Positions 45,586-58,013 of a stretch of DNA of 64,000 nucleotides are shown here, one piece after another. How positions within the stretch are numbered: the stretch's first letter is position 1; each line of letters begins with the position of its first letter. Location: NCBI GenBank assembly GCA_963169105.1, contig OY720635.1, forward strand, positions 155,449,645 to 155,513,644. The letters run 5' to 3'. The notes beneath the pieces were generated by a model. It did not search any database. It was given only the letters and a program-made list of their open reading frames with translations, and was not told where the DNA came from. This stretch comes from Ceriagrion tenellum (lineage: Eukaryota > Arthropoda > Insecta > Odonata > Coenagrionidae). The position numbers and the translations under genes were made by a program.

Positions 45586-45710
45586 CGAGGGTTGAAATTC
45601 GCCACGAAAACATCATTCGACTTGACCGGGATTCGAACCTGGATCTCCCAATTGCAGGCCAGGTGTGATAGCCAGTTACACGACCAATTTCACACCTGAC
45701 CACCCACCCA
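45586..45710 (-). mobile_element. tRNA-derived SINE adjoining MITE copy 3
   Basis: The minus strand begins near GTGTGAAATTGGTCGTGTAA, has the B box GGTTCGAATCCC (45639-45628), and continues CGAATGATGTTTTCGTGGCGAATTTC. It is related to the SINE pair at 34.4-34.6 kb (shared GAATGAT...GAATTTC after the B box). The anticodon loop contains TGCA, but the arms do not form a full tRNA. Confidence 0.65.
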
Positions 45711-47280
45711 GAATACAAAACTTTACCCGTTTTAAGGCTATTTTACGCGAAGTAATTAACCACACAATTTGATGTGCGGAAATTGCAAGAACCGGGGCAC
45801 GGAATAAGAGCAGGGGAAATTTTCCCACTCATCATACATTTGTTGGCGCATACATTCTTGCGATTTACAAGACGCAATTTTCGATGCAACTCCGAACATG
45901 CATCAGATAGTGCAAGTAAAAGCCTCGTTTAAACCAATTTACAAGGGTTCCTCTCATACAAGGTAGGACGTTCCCCTAGACCAAATAGAGTCCTTTCTGC
46001 GCATGACGTCATTCGGGTGAAAATAGCAGCGGACGACTTGAGAATTAGCTTAATAGGAACAGCGAATGAGAACTAAGATAATTTAATATTTAGCAACGTC
46101 AGAATGGAGTCGAGTAGTTATTTACTTCCGTAAGTACGGTTATACGACATATTTCATCGGTTATAGTATTCGATCTTGGGTGAAGTTTTCTAGGGTTTCA
46201 CATCGCGTTAAACATTTGGCTGCTGCCAACGTTTCAACGATACAATGCCGTCATCATCAGGGTTACCGATGATGACTGAAGGATGACCTGAGATGAAACC
46301 CGAGAAAACGTCACGCATTTTATTCGCTAGGAAAATACCAAATCTCTTACAACACAATCGTTTACGGCGAAATTTTCCATAACAACAATTTATTTCCAAT
46401 GAAAATTTAAAAGTTTAAACCATTACCATTCTCAACATTTAAGTTTGGCTGTCTCCAGAAAGCCTGGACCCGCTCCGTCCATGTTGATAAGTCGATGGAT
46501 CATTGCCGCTGTATCCAAATACCACACTAGTCTCAAGGATACAATGCAATCCGTACCACGGTAGCGTTTGCTGTAAACCAAACTACGTTACGGCACTCAA
46601 CCTAAACAATGTGCAACATCACTCATATTTGGTACAACTCGTATTTTGTACAACGATGATTCGAAGTGTTCAGAAGCCCACGTTCACCTCTCCCCACACG
46701 GAGATAAGAACCAAGTTCTCTCGCATCGCGTTCAATCCATTCCGCACTTTATCCTCTCCCACCCCTGACTCTTATAATCAGTTTATTTTCAAGTCGTCAA
46801 ACAACGTACTAAAAAATTTTTCAGGCCAACATTAAGAGGTTCTTTTTCGGTCCGAGTCATAATGTACCCATGAACTTCTCACATTTACTTTTGCTGTTCA
46901 TTGAACGAATACGTCACAAAACCATACTTTCCAACAAACAATAAACAAATATTGTATATCAAAAATGGATAAACGAGGAAGGAGACCCGGAAAACCATTC
47001 GCTTCATAAAAAAAACTCCGCGGAAGCCTTCACGGAAATGTCACAAAACCATCCGACTGAAATCCACACGGCTTTCATATTGACAGAAATAAAGTGTGTA
47101 CACAATACGTTACATTTTTTTACCGTTCCTAATTCATACTAGAACGGGTGCTGACAGAAAAGAGAAGAATTTGGGACTGCAATAAAGTATAATGTGTCAG
47201 CGTAGGTGTTGAGTGTTGTGATGCATGGAAAAGGGCAAAATTATGTAAGCGTTTCAGGCTTCCCTTAGTGGCAAGCGATT
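45711..47280. other. No gene recognised
   Basis: Contains only the hammerhead-like motif at 46227-46262. Other open frames are short and featureless. Confidence 0.35.
46227..46262 (-). ncRNA. Hammerhead-like Penelope terminus, degraded
   Basis: The minus strand reads CTGATGA, T, GACGG-loop-TCGTT, GAA, ACGTT. The CUGAUGA and GAAAC core and helix II (with wobble) are present. Helix I is only partly complementary. Confidence 0.4.
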
Positions 47281-47289
47281 ATATCCAGG

Positions 47290-47350
47290 TGACCTTGATA
47301 ATGACACTAAGTGTTGAAACCATGCTTGGTTATTCATTTCATTAAACAAG
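47290..47350 (+). ncRNA. Hammerhead-like Penelope terminus, degraded core
   Basis: The motif is TTGATAA, T, GACAC-TAA-GTGTT, GAA, then ACCA-TGCT-TGGT. Helices II and III close, but CUGANGA has drifted. The following ATTAAACAAGTGTGGAAAT resembles the flank of the 21.4-kb copy. Confidence 0.4.
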
Positions 47351-47568
47351 TGTGGAAATTAATATTGACTTTTTTCATGATGGAGAGCAAAAATAACTTA
47401 AATTTTATTTTGCGAATTCAAATAGCTTATAGTTCGCAAGATATTCGAAGAAACTCGGGCAAACGTTGTAGATGGAATTCAACCTAATGAAATAGACAAG
47501 TATTGATGCCTCATTTAAAAAGGAAGAGAATTTGAAGGCACTCGAGATATGACCTAATTAACGAACAC

Positions 47569-47657
47569 AGCCTGAGAGACTCGTATCCTGAGAGATCAGC
47601 CTGATCCTGAGAGATAGGTATCGTTTGAATCAGCCTGAGAGATAGGTATCGTTCTGA
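47569..47657 (+). repeat. Short tandem array with CCTGAGAGA units
   Basis: CAGCCTGAGAGATAGGTATCGTT occurs in units separated by a few bases (TTGAAT, CTGAAT). It is preceded by shorter versions with CCTGAGAGA at about 47570 and 47587. Confidence 0.6.
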
Positions 47658-50559
47658 ATACGACAGTTTTTCATATTTCGGGTCTACACAAGAAGCAAAA
47701 CTCTATAACAGAAGTCGAGAGTAATTAGAAAAGGCGTCGGATATTGCAGCAGAAGCGGAAAACTTAAAAATAATGTCGAAAATAGTCCGACTTAAGGGAA
47801 TAAATGAAGGAAAATATGGCAACATGAGAGTTACTTGGATGGATGATCAAGCGACATGAGAAAAACTATTACCTTTCCCGAATCTTATGTATTTCGATCG
47901 CTATCCATCAACAAGATCCGTTTGCTAAGATACAATATCACATTAGAAAAAATAGGCATGAAACATATCAGAGATAAAATAGAGGACAAACCGGATAAAA
48001 TAGAGACAAGAGAAAAACGAGGGGTCAAAGTTGATGGTAAGCTTGACACTACTGCGGGCCATTTACACCGTGACACTAGCGAGGGCTCCCCTGGCGGCGA
48101 AAGAGAGAAGTGAACGCACACGCCAATACGTTGCAGTGGAGAAAGTGGCACTGCCAACGGGGAGGGTGGGATCTCGCCAAGGGACAAAACAACTTGTTAA
48201 GGAACAAAAATAAATCCTACAGCCCGGAAAAATAAATCCTACAAACGTTTCAATCGCAACACGTCTGGTTCGTTTTCGGAGTCGAAGTTTCTCACACTCT
48301 TACAAGCTTCTTATTGGCAGTAACCAATCAACCAGAGCGCTCCATCTTATTCGTTTGTTATTTTATTTCCACTTGAAGACACGCGTCGCTAAACGGGAAA
48401 GAAAGAGCAGCATCACTCGCTTCTCATTCGACGAACGCCTGAATGAGGGGAAGGGGAAGGTGAGGGGCGGTGCGGGTGGAGAGGGGGAAGAGGGGAAGTG
48501 GAGCTGTATATTCCTCCCTCTCCCACCTCCATAACTCGGTCGAATCCGAAGGGGAATTGGGTGTTGCGACAGGAGGCCGCAGCTCCCTCTCTTTCCCCGC
48601 TTGTGCACGCATGGAGGTAAATAAATAAACAAATGAATAAAGTCGAGGAAGGCGCAATGTACAAGAGGCGATATCAGGTAGAATTCCGTGCGGTCAAGAG
48701 TCCGTTAACATTTTTTCTCAATTTTTCCTTCACTCTAAATTGTGTTTCCTTCCCTTAAAAACGAAAAACGGCAAAGTTAAATCCCATGTCGATTATGGGA
48801 CAAGTTTCTCTCAGAGCTTTTCTTTAACGAACGACTCACAGAGGGCTGATATCGAAAATAGCTGGCCAAAATTAAAATAGTTTGACTTTTATTTGGGGAT
48901 CAGTCATTTTACCATACGATTACATAACATCACGCCGTAATTTACCAAGGTATTTCAAATTTTAACTGTTTTAAATTAGCATAATCTTTAAAATTAAGAA
49001 AAAATTGTCTGAAGACGAAGCCACAGGGTTTTCGTGAAACAATGGTCTTTCTCTTTGCTCATGTGACGTTCATCAGTTTAAACGGACTATTTTAAAAACT
49101 TGAGATAAAATTAGACGTATTTTAGAAGTTTAGGGACGGCTGTTAAAAATATTGCATCGAGCGACATAAAAATCGCACAGATTCTCTCATGTAATTGTCT
49201 TCGAGACCGATATTAGGATTGGATCCATTTTTCCGAGAGTTTTTCCAAGCAACTATCAAGACAGAAAGCAGGACAAAAGGGATAGACGTGGGAATAAATC
49301 GAATTGAAATAAATGACACCATTTTTTAATTATCAGCAACTGGTAACAGTCGACATTGACAGCCACTCAACCAAAATATTCCGCACTAATCGGCTCTTGC
49401 ACGCCAATAAGTTCCTTGGGTGAATGTTAAGCTGATATCTTTGGCGATTTCGTCGGTATTAATGATATGCAACGGGGACGCTAGTACGTGCTGGTTGTGA
49501 GCAAACGGCATGTTAAAAATTTGCCTCGATTTCCTCGACGAGTCCTTCGAATTGTAGGCCAAACATTTTCTACAATATTTGATGAGGGCCGTCGTGTGAT
49601 AGTAACTCTTGGGGAATCTTGTGCAATGCGGGCTTATGAGTTCATGCATTTGCTTGCCTCACAGTCCAACATCCCCTACTAAATGTGGCTAAACCGGTAA
49701 TTGTGGGTTACTGAGTTCACATTTTAATAATTTGTTAAGTACGCGGAAATAATTCTTGGAGAGCATTTCACTACAGTGTAACTGTCTGTGCGTTGGAGTA
49801 AATCATACAAGCAGTAGTGAAACGATAAAAGAATTACATTCACTATTTTCCCCCACATTAAAGAAAGATATGCCACGAGTTTTCGGAGAGGTATTCGAAA
49901 TTTAGACGAAATTACGTTGAAATATGCTGTTTTCGTAATGTCGAGCTCGGCGCGACATTTTGATATTCGCTAGTAACAGTTGAATTAAGAAGAAATACAT
50001 TATATTGCATATAGGAGAACATCAACATACATGTAACTGAATTATTACGAAGCATACGTCACGTGCATCAGGAACGTGTTAAAACAGTACTGCCACAAAA
50101 TAAACAAATACGCGAGATACTTTTAAACTCACTGTTACCCATATATGTCGCTAATCTGAACGCGTATACAAAGTTTATGGCAAATATGTAAGTAAACTAA
50201 AATCGCTCCTGCAACCTTAAATAGCGCCCCATTTAGGAGTGACAAGCAGTTTCAGCAGTGAGAGCGAGAGAGAGAGAGAGAGAGTGTGTGTGTGCAAGGC
50301 AAGCAGCAGTCTCCGCGAGTGTGTTGTGTGTGCAGGGAATCGATATTCACACACACACCCGTGACAATTTTAGCCGAGTGATGCGGGGGTGGGGGGGTTA
50401 AAGAGAGGGGTAAATGCGATGGAGGTGGGCGCTTGTGAAGGGGAGGGGGAGGAGGTGCGACAGAAGAGACGAAGAGACAGACAGACGTGTCTCTTAGTGT
50501 TCGCACGCCGCGAGTTCGGATCCAAACAGCCAAACAACGATCCGCTTCCGACCACAATC
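47658..50559. other. No gene recognised
   Basis: Holds a small duplication (AAAAATAAATCCTACA near 48208 and 48226), a G-rich tract at 48435-48505, and the microsatellite at 50255-50297. Confidence 0.35.
50255..50297 (+). repeat. (GA)n(TG)n microsatellite
   Basis: A GA run of about 26 bp is followed by a TG run. Simple repeat. Confidence 0.8.
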
Positions 50560-50930
50560 AATTTTTTTATGTCCCGCACCCCTTAAAACATTGATATATT
50601 CTCACATTCCTCAAAGTAATAAGTCGCATCCCGCAAATCAATAATTAATTTCAGAATTAAAGTGGCGCAGACAAGAACAAAGTTGTATAGTTCATTTTTA
50701 ATTATGTACAAACAAAAGTGAAGCATATGGACCAGAAAAAAATATTAAACAACAATTAAAGTTTTATAAACCGAACAAAAATAGTACCCTTTATATATAG
50801 AGAAAAGTGAAATGTTATCTCGCACCCCCGAGGAGTACGCTCTTGTCTTTGCGCAAAAAACAAAATGAATGTACCGCATACCGGCAGAATCTAAGGTGAA
50901 AAACCTATAGTTGGTGCAGCGGACAGGAAG
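50560..50930 (-). mobile_element. hAT-like non-autonomous element, copy 1
   Basis: In reverse orientation it matches 59812-60285. Shared blocks are TCGGGGGTGCGAGATAA, GTACATAATTAAAAATGA, TATGTCCCGCACCC and GCATCCCGC. The gene-poor sequence with GTGCGGGAC and GGTGCGAG near its ends resembles the ends of some hAT elements. It lies beside the LINE B fragment. Confidence 0.5.
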
Positions 50931-51290
50931 TAATACGCCGCGAGCATTTGGTACCCTAGTCAAATAGATTTAACCAAAAAATTAATAAAATCAAAGGAAA
51001 GCAGCGCGTTTCGTTAAAAACTGCTACGACCGTACACATAGTGTGTCACAATTTTTAGAGGGATTAAGGTGGGAGCCCCTAGAGACTCGGTGGCTACACG
51101 CTAGGCTTAGGTTGCTTGACAAATTCAGAACTGACATTTTTCAGAGCGACACAGAATATATTATCATGACTCCTCACTACACCTCTAGGTCTGACAGATG
51201 CGATAAAATGAGAGAGATACACTGCCGAACACATGGGTACAAAAACTCGTTCTTCCCGCCAACAATAAGCGACCACAATAAACATTAATT
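50931..51290 (+). mobile_element. LINE subfamily B C-terminal coding fragment
   Basis: The plus strand parallels the minus-strand copy at 62.35-62.69 kb: AATACGCCGCGAGCATTTGG, TTTAACCAAAAAATT, then LEGLRWEPLETRWLHARLRL and KNSFFPPTISDHN. It lacks the 3' UTR and hairpin. Confidence 0.75.
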
Positions 51291-52984
51291 ATTAATATAT
51301 ATAAAGCTACAAAACTGACTGACTGACTCATCAAAACTCCTGGGGCATTTCTAAACGAGCTAAGTGGGTGAAATTTTCAGGGTAGGGTTAGAATCATACG
51401 TCGAGTTTGGAAAAAATCGTAATATTGCAATCGATAGCTGTACATATATGAGTTAGGTATCCTAAGTGCATTTTATTTAGTCTTCTTTATACCATTTTTC
51501 GCACTGCTAAATACTGGGTATAATTTCTTCAACTTTTTCCTGGCCTCTACCGTAGCTTTGATGACCGATTTCCACCAACCAAGCCTCATGATACTGTCGT
51601 TTTCATTTTAAAAAATATGCAGTCCATGTAGAATATTGGAAGAAAAAAAAAATTGAACATGAAAATTAGTACATTAAAAATCTCGATTTCGATCGAACTT
51701 ATATAGTATAATTCTTCATGTGAGCTCTAATTAAGTATGCTGTACTGAAATGAAATATCTAACGTAGAAGAACGTCTTATATGCCGTCAAATAAGGTTAT
51801 GATAATCTTTTAGTGGTTCCACGTTCGTTTCGGTGTACTGATTATAGTATTTTGAAAAGTCGTTAATAACCGGATGACATACAATATAAGTTTGTACTAG
51901 AACTGTCTGGTATCCATACCTCATGGGGCGCGTATTTCATTTTCGAGAATTATACTTTTCTTTGCTTGCACGTAGCATGTAGCACGCAGACTTGAGAGCT
52001 TTTTTTTGTTTGTTTTTTTTCCTTATTTAAAGAGAATCATCATATAACACTCCCCCCCCTGCTTGAAAATTGCAAGCACCCATTTACTCGTTAAATCCTA
52101 AGTCCGCCGCTTCCAAACAAATAATTAGTTGCTTATAAGTGTCGGTTGAGATATTATGTTGGATGATTTTAGAGAATTTTTATAGTTAGTAAAGCCTGGT
52201 ACACCCTATGCCAGTATATTATTATCGCAGCCAGTAATGAAGTAGTTTTACTAAACGGGAAAACAGCAAATGGAGAAATGCAAGTTCAGACACAGGTTAG
52301 TTGGCGTTCAATTGAACTGAGTTGGACTGAGTGCTCAACAGAGCTCAACCCCAAAGACATGTTCAACCGTCCATCGGCAAGCTGGCGGATAGTGAGGTAA
52401 GATTGGGGATCTTATTCGACCGTATACTCTTCCTTGGACTGGATTGGGTCCACATAATCATTGAACTAACGTACTCGACTGAACTAGCGTACTGAATAGC
52501 TTCGTCTTCACACATTTAGTTGTCAGGTTACTCGTTATTCCACTAATTTACTGGCCTAGTAGGAAGCACTCTTTTAAGGTCTAGTTTCACTCCACAATCG
52601 CACAACTGCGGCCAGACACCACTGAAACTCCTCTCGACAACGAGGAACAACCGAATCGTTTCAGGGAGCACACATCCTTACAAATGAACCTGTAGATTCT
52701 ACATATGTAACTGCTGATGCCGGATGGACGCAGCCGATGGACTAGCCGGCATATGGAGGGAAGACCTTTGCGTATTACGCGAGAAAAGGTGTGGCTAGAG
52801 GAAATTAGGGGAGACAGAGGTTCAAATCACCAAAGCACGAGTGGATGGAGAGTGAGTGAGTACAGGCGATGGAATATTTAAAAGAGCTTGATGGGAAATA
52901 AGAAACCCTAGGATATTCGGGGAAAGGTGACGGGCTACGATTTTTTAGATAAATGATACAAGTTCCTCAGTAACTTTGTGGTAT
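51291..52984. other. No gene recognised
   Basis: Starts with AT-rich DNA and a GACT microsatellite (51318-51331). A run of C at 52051-52058. Nothing else identified. Confidence 0.35.
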
Positions 52985-53125
52985 TCCATTTTTCAGAGAA
53001 CTTAATGGTAACATTTACAATACCACAGACTTACAAACACACGACCCGGGTTTCAACGCTTAAGCGTCATCTTCAGGACCTGAAGGTGACACTTTGCCAT
53101 TAAATTCTCTGATTTTTAAGATATC
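52985..53125. mobile_element. Head-to-head Penelope-like termini with hammerhead-like core
   Basis: Minus copy: CTGAAGA, T, GACGC-TTAA-GCGTT, GAA, ACCCGGGT, C, GTGTG (53077-53041), continuing to CCATTAAGTTCTCTGA near 52990. Plus copy: CCTGAAGGTGACACTTTG, then CCATTAAATTCTCTGA at about 53097. The second copy lacks the middle part. The structure repeats the inverted arrangement at 22.3 kb. Confidence 0.55.
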
Positions 53126-53329
53126 TTACAGGGCGGGTGTACTGAGGAAATAAAAAGTAGCATCACTCAGGGAAAGGTAGCTTTCAGTAAAGTTGAGCAA
53201 ATTCTAACAGCCAAATCAATTACCATAAGCATAAGAACAAGATTTTCATTATTTTGGAGTGCGGAGCTTAATGGAGCAGAATCATGAAAAGAAATGAGGA
53301 AAAAGGAGAGATATCTAAGGGAGATTTAA

Positions 53330-53710
53330 ATGTGACTATGGCGAAGAATTGAAAGGATCAGATGTAGATGTAGATGAAGAGAGAAATGAGGAAGTTCCGG
53401 AAATAATAAATGAGGAGAGAAACATTCCGAGAATATTAAGAAAGATGAAAGCAAGCTGGATGGGACAAGACCGGAGCAAATACTGCCTTGGAACGAAACG
53501 AAACAGACTGAAAACGAATATCGAAAGGATGGATTGAGGAAAAGAGAGGGAGAGAAAGAATAAGACAATGTGATGACGGATATAAGGATGGACAGGAGTT
53601 CTAAAGATATGAGGGAGGCAGCCAGCATCGGACAGGACAGAGCAGCATGGAGAGAGCGTTTCAAATGAAACCTGTCGGAGGACAGATACACCAAAGAAGA
53701 ATGGCGGATG
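53330..53710 (+). pseudogene. LINE C-terminal relic
   Basis: The plus strand ends with DIRMDRSSKDMREAASIGQD and RAAWRERFQ, the usual end of RTE-like LINE polymerases (a W R block before the stop). Upstream it is degenerate. A GATGTAGATGTAGATG run is present at 53357-53373. The 150-codon minus-strand frame over this region is a mirror of it. Confidence 0.45.
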
Positions 53711-54290
53711 GCGGGGCCACGTCGGAACAGAGGGGTTTGAGGATGAAAAGGGATGTTGATTTTTGACTTCGTGTCCACCCGACCACCCTTAAATACTCCG
53801 AGTGTTATTTATGGTGAAGGGAAAACAATTCCCTACATTTCTCAGAGCCTAGTTCAACGGTTCACTCATAGAAAATCGAGATAATCGTCCGTTGAAAACA
53901 AAACGGTCGGTGGTTTCCATGACAAGAGCATTCAAGAGCAAGAACAGCTGCGTCAGCAAAAGCATTCCTACCTCCTGCTTGGAGAGTGAACAACTTTTTC
54001 TCAGTTTGACTCGACGTTTTCAATCTTGATCATAAGCAAAAATGCGCACGGCAGATAGCGCTCGCTAGTCGTTCGGTATTTGTTTGGTGTCCCGTTCTCG
54101 CTTTCGTAGAGTCAAAAATATTCAGTCCATTCCGGTGTTTTGAAATATGAGTTAGGCCGGTTTGTCAACAAGTTTTCGGACCGCTGATTAGTCAACACAC
54201 GCCGTTGATAAGGTATGCTTTAAAGAGCCCAAATCCCATCCCTTATCTCCTTCCGTCCCGCTGCCCTCCCCCTCCAGCTTTCAAACACTC

Positions 54291-54390
54291 GACAGAGAAA
54301 GGACAGTGAAACAAGCTGCACTCTGACCACAGTCCAAACACTAGGAAAATTTTCCCCCGGTGCGGGCAGGGTCACGGTGGTTTGAACGAT
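54291..54390 (+). repeat. Left copy of about 100-bp direct repeat flanking a LINE
   Basis: Contains AGTGAAACAAGCTGCAC and TGACCACAGTC. The right copy is at 54873-54970. Confidence 0.65.
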
Positions 54391-54405
54391 TTTCGTTTAT
54401 TTACA

Positions 54406-54816
54406 TCTACATATACTAAACACCGTGCAAGCCGCCACTAGGGTGCGTGGCACGGGGTGATTCCACACCAGGCATGCAGCACTCATCCCAGTCCAATCTG
54501 AACCGCGCATGTACCCCGAATGCCAGGCGCAGGCCAAAAGCAGTCAGGGCAAGGGTACGCAGTCAGACCAGAAACCAGGAGAGTAATAGGTAGAAGAACA
54601 TGCTTCCATGCAGCACAATATTCAAGATATAACTACTGGTTAGTATTATCAATGCGACAAATAAATAGCACTACAAGGTACTAAGACATGCAGGAGTATA
54701 TCATGCCGGATATTGCATGCGAAGTTAGTATCTACAATTCATGTTAAGATACAGAGCACTACTGAATAAACCTATTTAACCAGGTCAGTATCCTAGAACT
54801 GATCTATCACAATCAT
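54406..54816 (-). mobile_element. 5'-truncated LINE subfamily C (3' UTR only)
   Basis: From the tail (ACATCTACATATAC) and hairpin (GTGCAAGCCGCCACTAGGG) it follows the 3' UTR of LINE-2 closely up to CTATCACAATCAT. No coding part is present. Confidence 0.85.
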
Positions 54817-54872
54817 TTAAAGATTTGCGTGAAACTTTGCATGCTTGTACTTGTACTAAATAGTACACTCGG

Positions 54873-54970
54873 CACAGAAAGAGTAGTGAAACAAGCTGCA
54901 CAATGACCACAGTCTGGCCCGAACACTCCGATAATTTTTACCAGGTGGAGGGAGGGTTAAATTGTTTTTT
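54873..54970 (+). repeat. Right copy of about 100-bp direct repeat flanking a LINE
   Basis: AGTGAAACAAGCTGCAC, TGACCACAGTC, CGAACACT and a T-rich end match the left copy with scattered differences and small gaps. Confidence 0.65.
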
Positions 54971-57900
54971 TTTCCGCCGTGTACAAGTCAGATGGGTACA
55001 AATACGGATAGTGCGACGGCAAAGGAATAAGGAGTATTTTATGTTTTTGGCGAACATCGCCACAGAATTCGAAGAAAACGTTTGATAGAATGAGATTAGA
55101 AGAGAAGATAGTATATAAAAATGACAGTCAGGAAGATAATTTATTTTATGAATATTCTCGTGTAACACAAAGCGGAATCCATGGTGAACCTCTTTCCAGC
55201 AATTTTGGTAGTACGAACATACGCTCGTCATCGATGGCTTGATGTTCAATTTACTGTTCCTGAAGCATTTCATAATTAGAAGGGGCGAGATTTACAGCAG
55301 CGCCTCAGAGCCCAAGCCCTTTAATTCAAACTCAGATTCAGAATTGCGGCGAGAGCTAATACGCAACGAGAAATAGCGCTCTCCAGAAACGGCGCCCCTA
55401 GATTCAGAACAGCAAGCTAATGGTAGCAAAAAATATATATTACATATCAACTCAAAATCAGACATCCCATTTGTTCTTCTCATTCTACGATTCCTTGGTC
55501 GTAAAATCTTGGAAAAAGAAAATACATAAGCTAGAGGACGAAATGCTTAGATTTATAAGTCCTTAAAGAGGTTCTAGTGCGTTGAAATGGCTGAGTCGAA
55601 ATACCAAAAGCATTTAGAGTTTTTCCCACGTAGTCTTCGAAATATATTACTCTCAGTGATGACATGCCTCAGCCCTTTGGAAACCAAACCAAGGCACAAA
55701 ATATGCAGATCAGCAGACAAAAATATTTGTTACTCAAATAGACGGAAGGTGTGTGTTTTAGTAATTCTCATGAACACTTGGTAATTGGAACCAACCGCGC
55801 CACCGTTTCTATTGAACTAACGCGTTGTTTACCTGAGAAACGTTAAGTAACAGGTATACAAATAACTCTGAGCATAAGATGGACACGTAACTTAATTTCA
55901 CTAACACTCCATTTTCGGGAAAAATTAATTCATTATAAGCAAATTTGCGCGCAAGTGCCATTAATAATAAAGACAAAAATACAACTTTCACGAATATTTA
56001 CCCAACTCTCAAATTTAACACTGTGCCATTAAAAGTTGAGTTTCCGAAAAATGTAGCGTGGAAAGGTTTAATTTCCTAGTTCATAGAAATTTCCAGAAGC
56101 AAAAATCAACCCAGACCATTTGGAGGTAGAACCAAACACTTTTGGATTGCCACAGAAATGTTCCTTCACGAGGACATTTTTCATATTTCACCGCCGAATG
56201 TTCAGCACGGATGAGGCTGTTTTTTTGTTGCCTACGCAAAGATTAGCAAAAATACGAATTACAATACATTCAAGTCATGCTAAGGTGGAGCCGCCTTTAA
56301 GAAAACGGATATTGTCCCTCTAGAATGAATGGCTTCCATCACCGATTTGAACATCGAAATGGACAACAACCCGTAGATCTTGAATATAGATCTATAATAT
56401 CTTCTAATCTCATTCTATCCTATATTCAAGATCTATGCAACAACCTAAGTTTCAATATGAAGGTACATTCAATCGATTTGTTTTAAAGCGTTTAGTCTTT
56501 AGGGATTCTGTACATTGAAAATGGTATTCAAAGACCCTTGCTTGTAAGCTACTAGGAGCTACTAACCTGTTATAATACTATCGCCTTGCGACTGCTCTTA
56601 AAACAATGAAGCAACGCTTGGCAACACTGTCACAGGCTTCTGTGTAAATGAATTCTTACGCCATGCATGTACTCATTCTCATTCAATAAATGCCAAGTAA
56701 AGGCAATAAATGAAAATCCATGGTTTTCACATATCAAAAGGAAAAAATATATACTTAGCTTCGGAAAAATGTATTCCAAAGCTTAAAAGAATGTTTGCGG
56801 TTATTTACTTTGAAAAATGTTTGTAATCGTATGTCAATGGATATATCCAAGAATCAAACAATTCTCGCTCTTTAATTATTTTAATTTAAAAGTTACAACC
56901 AACTATAAATTAACATGATCACTTAGGAATAAAAATACAAAGGATATCCTAAGAGAATGTCTCTGCAACATTAGTTTCTCTGCTCATCCTATTCCCTATG
57001 ATAGTACGAAAACTGTTTCTTTTGGATAAAAAATGTCGGGGGTAACCTACTTTATGCGTTTCATTAACGGATAAGGAACAACATAATTGACAACGGACGT
57101 CCAAGAAAAAAGTACCGACATCGACGATTCATAAAGCGATATTCATTCTACAACGGCGTTTTAATTACACAATCACACTTACACATTTTTTATCGTTGCA
57201 GTAAAAATACCTAATTATCTTCTACAGAATTTTATAGTTACGGTTAGGAAAAATCCGAAATTACAAGCTAGTCATGAAGTTTCTTTTGGCCGAACGTAGT
57301 ATTGCACCAAAATTTGCACAAATACTTAACTAAATAAGTAAAATCATTTGTCCACACAGCAGCTTCACTGCACCAAACTATATACAGCCCTACGCATTAG
57401 CTTGAAATAAAGCTATTGGTTACATTAAAATGTAAATAAATCTTGCTTAATGGTATTTACTGTCCCGTCAATAAAAACACTCAAAAAGAAAATATTTGAC
57501 ATACGTAAATTGCAAATAACTTTCATTAACTCCCAAAATATAACATTTGTCACATTCTCAGACTTTTCATTCACTTTGTAAACGGTAAATGAATACTCAC
57601 AAGATAAGCAGACAACGTCAAGATTAAGTATCTATTTGCACCTTCACGAATCCTTTTTGAACATTAAGTAAAACGAAACTGATTTCACAAACGCATTAGG
57701 GAGGAAAAACATAAAATAAGATGCTATACACTGATGAAAAAACGAGATGAACACCTGTTTTCACAACATGAACCATAACAACGGTGTTTAACCAAAACAA
57801 AAAAAAACTAAACAAAATATGAATTTACGACAGAATGCAAATAGACCACCAACTATAATTATTACGTATGCGAAATGCTTACAATTAAATAAGAAAACAA

Positions 57901-58013
57901 TTTGACGTCATTATATCAACAAAAGACATTTTTTCTACGACAAAACAAGAGTAGTAATATGCTCGGGTAATATACTATGAAGCACCTCACTTGATCCACT
58001 AGTCATGAAAACT
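54971..58013. other. No gene recognised; one perfect inverted repeat
   Basis: AT-rich. TAGATCTTGAATATAG at 56374-56389 and its exact complement at 56420-56435 form a 16-bp stem with a 30-nt loop. No coding or transposon signature. Confidence 0.4.

Noticed and set aside
53326..53778. 150-codon minus-strand open frame, Ser/Leu-rich
   Set aside because: It is the mirror of a purine-rich LINE relic on the plus strand; composition alone explains it.
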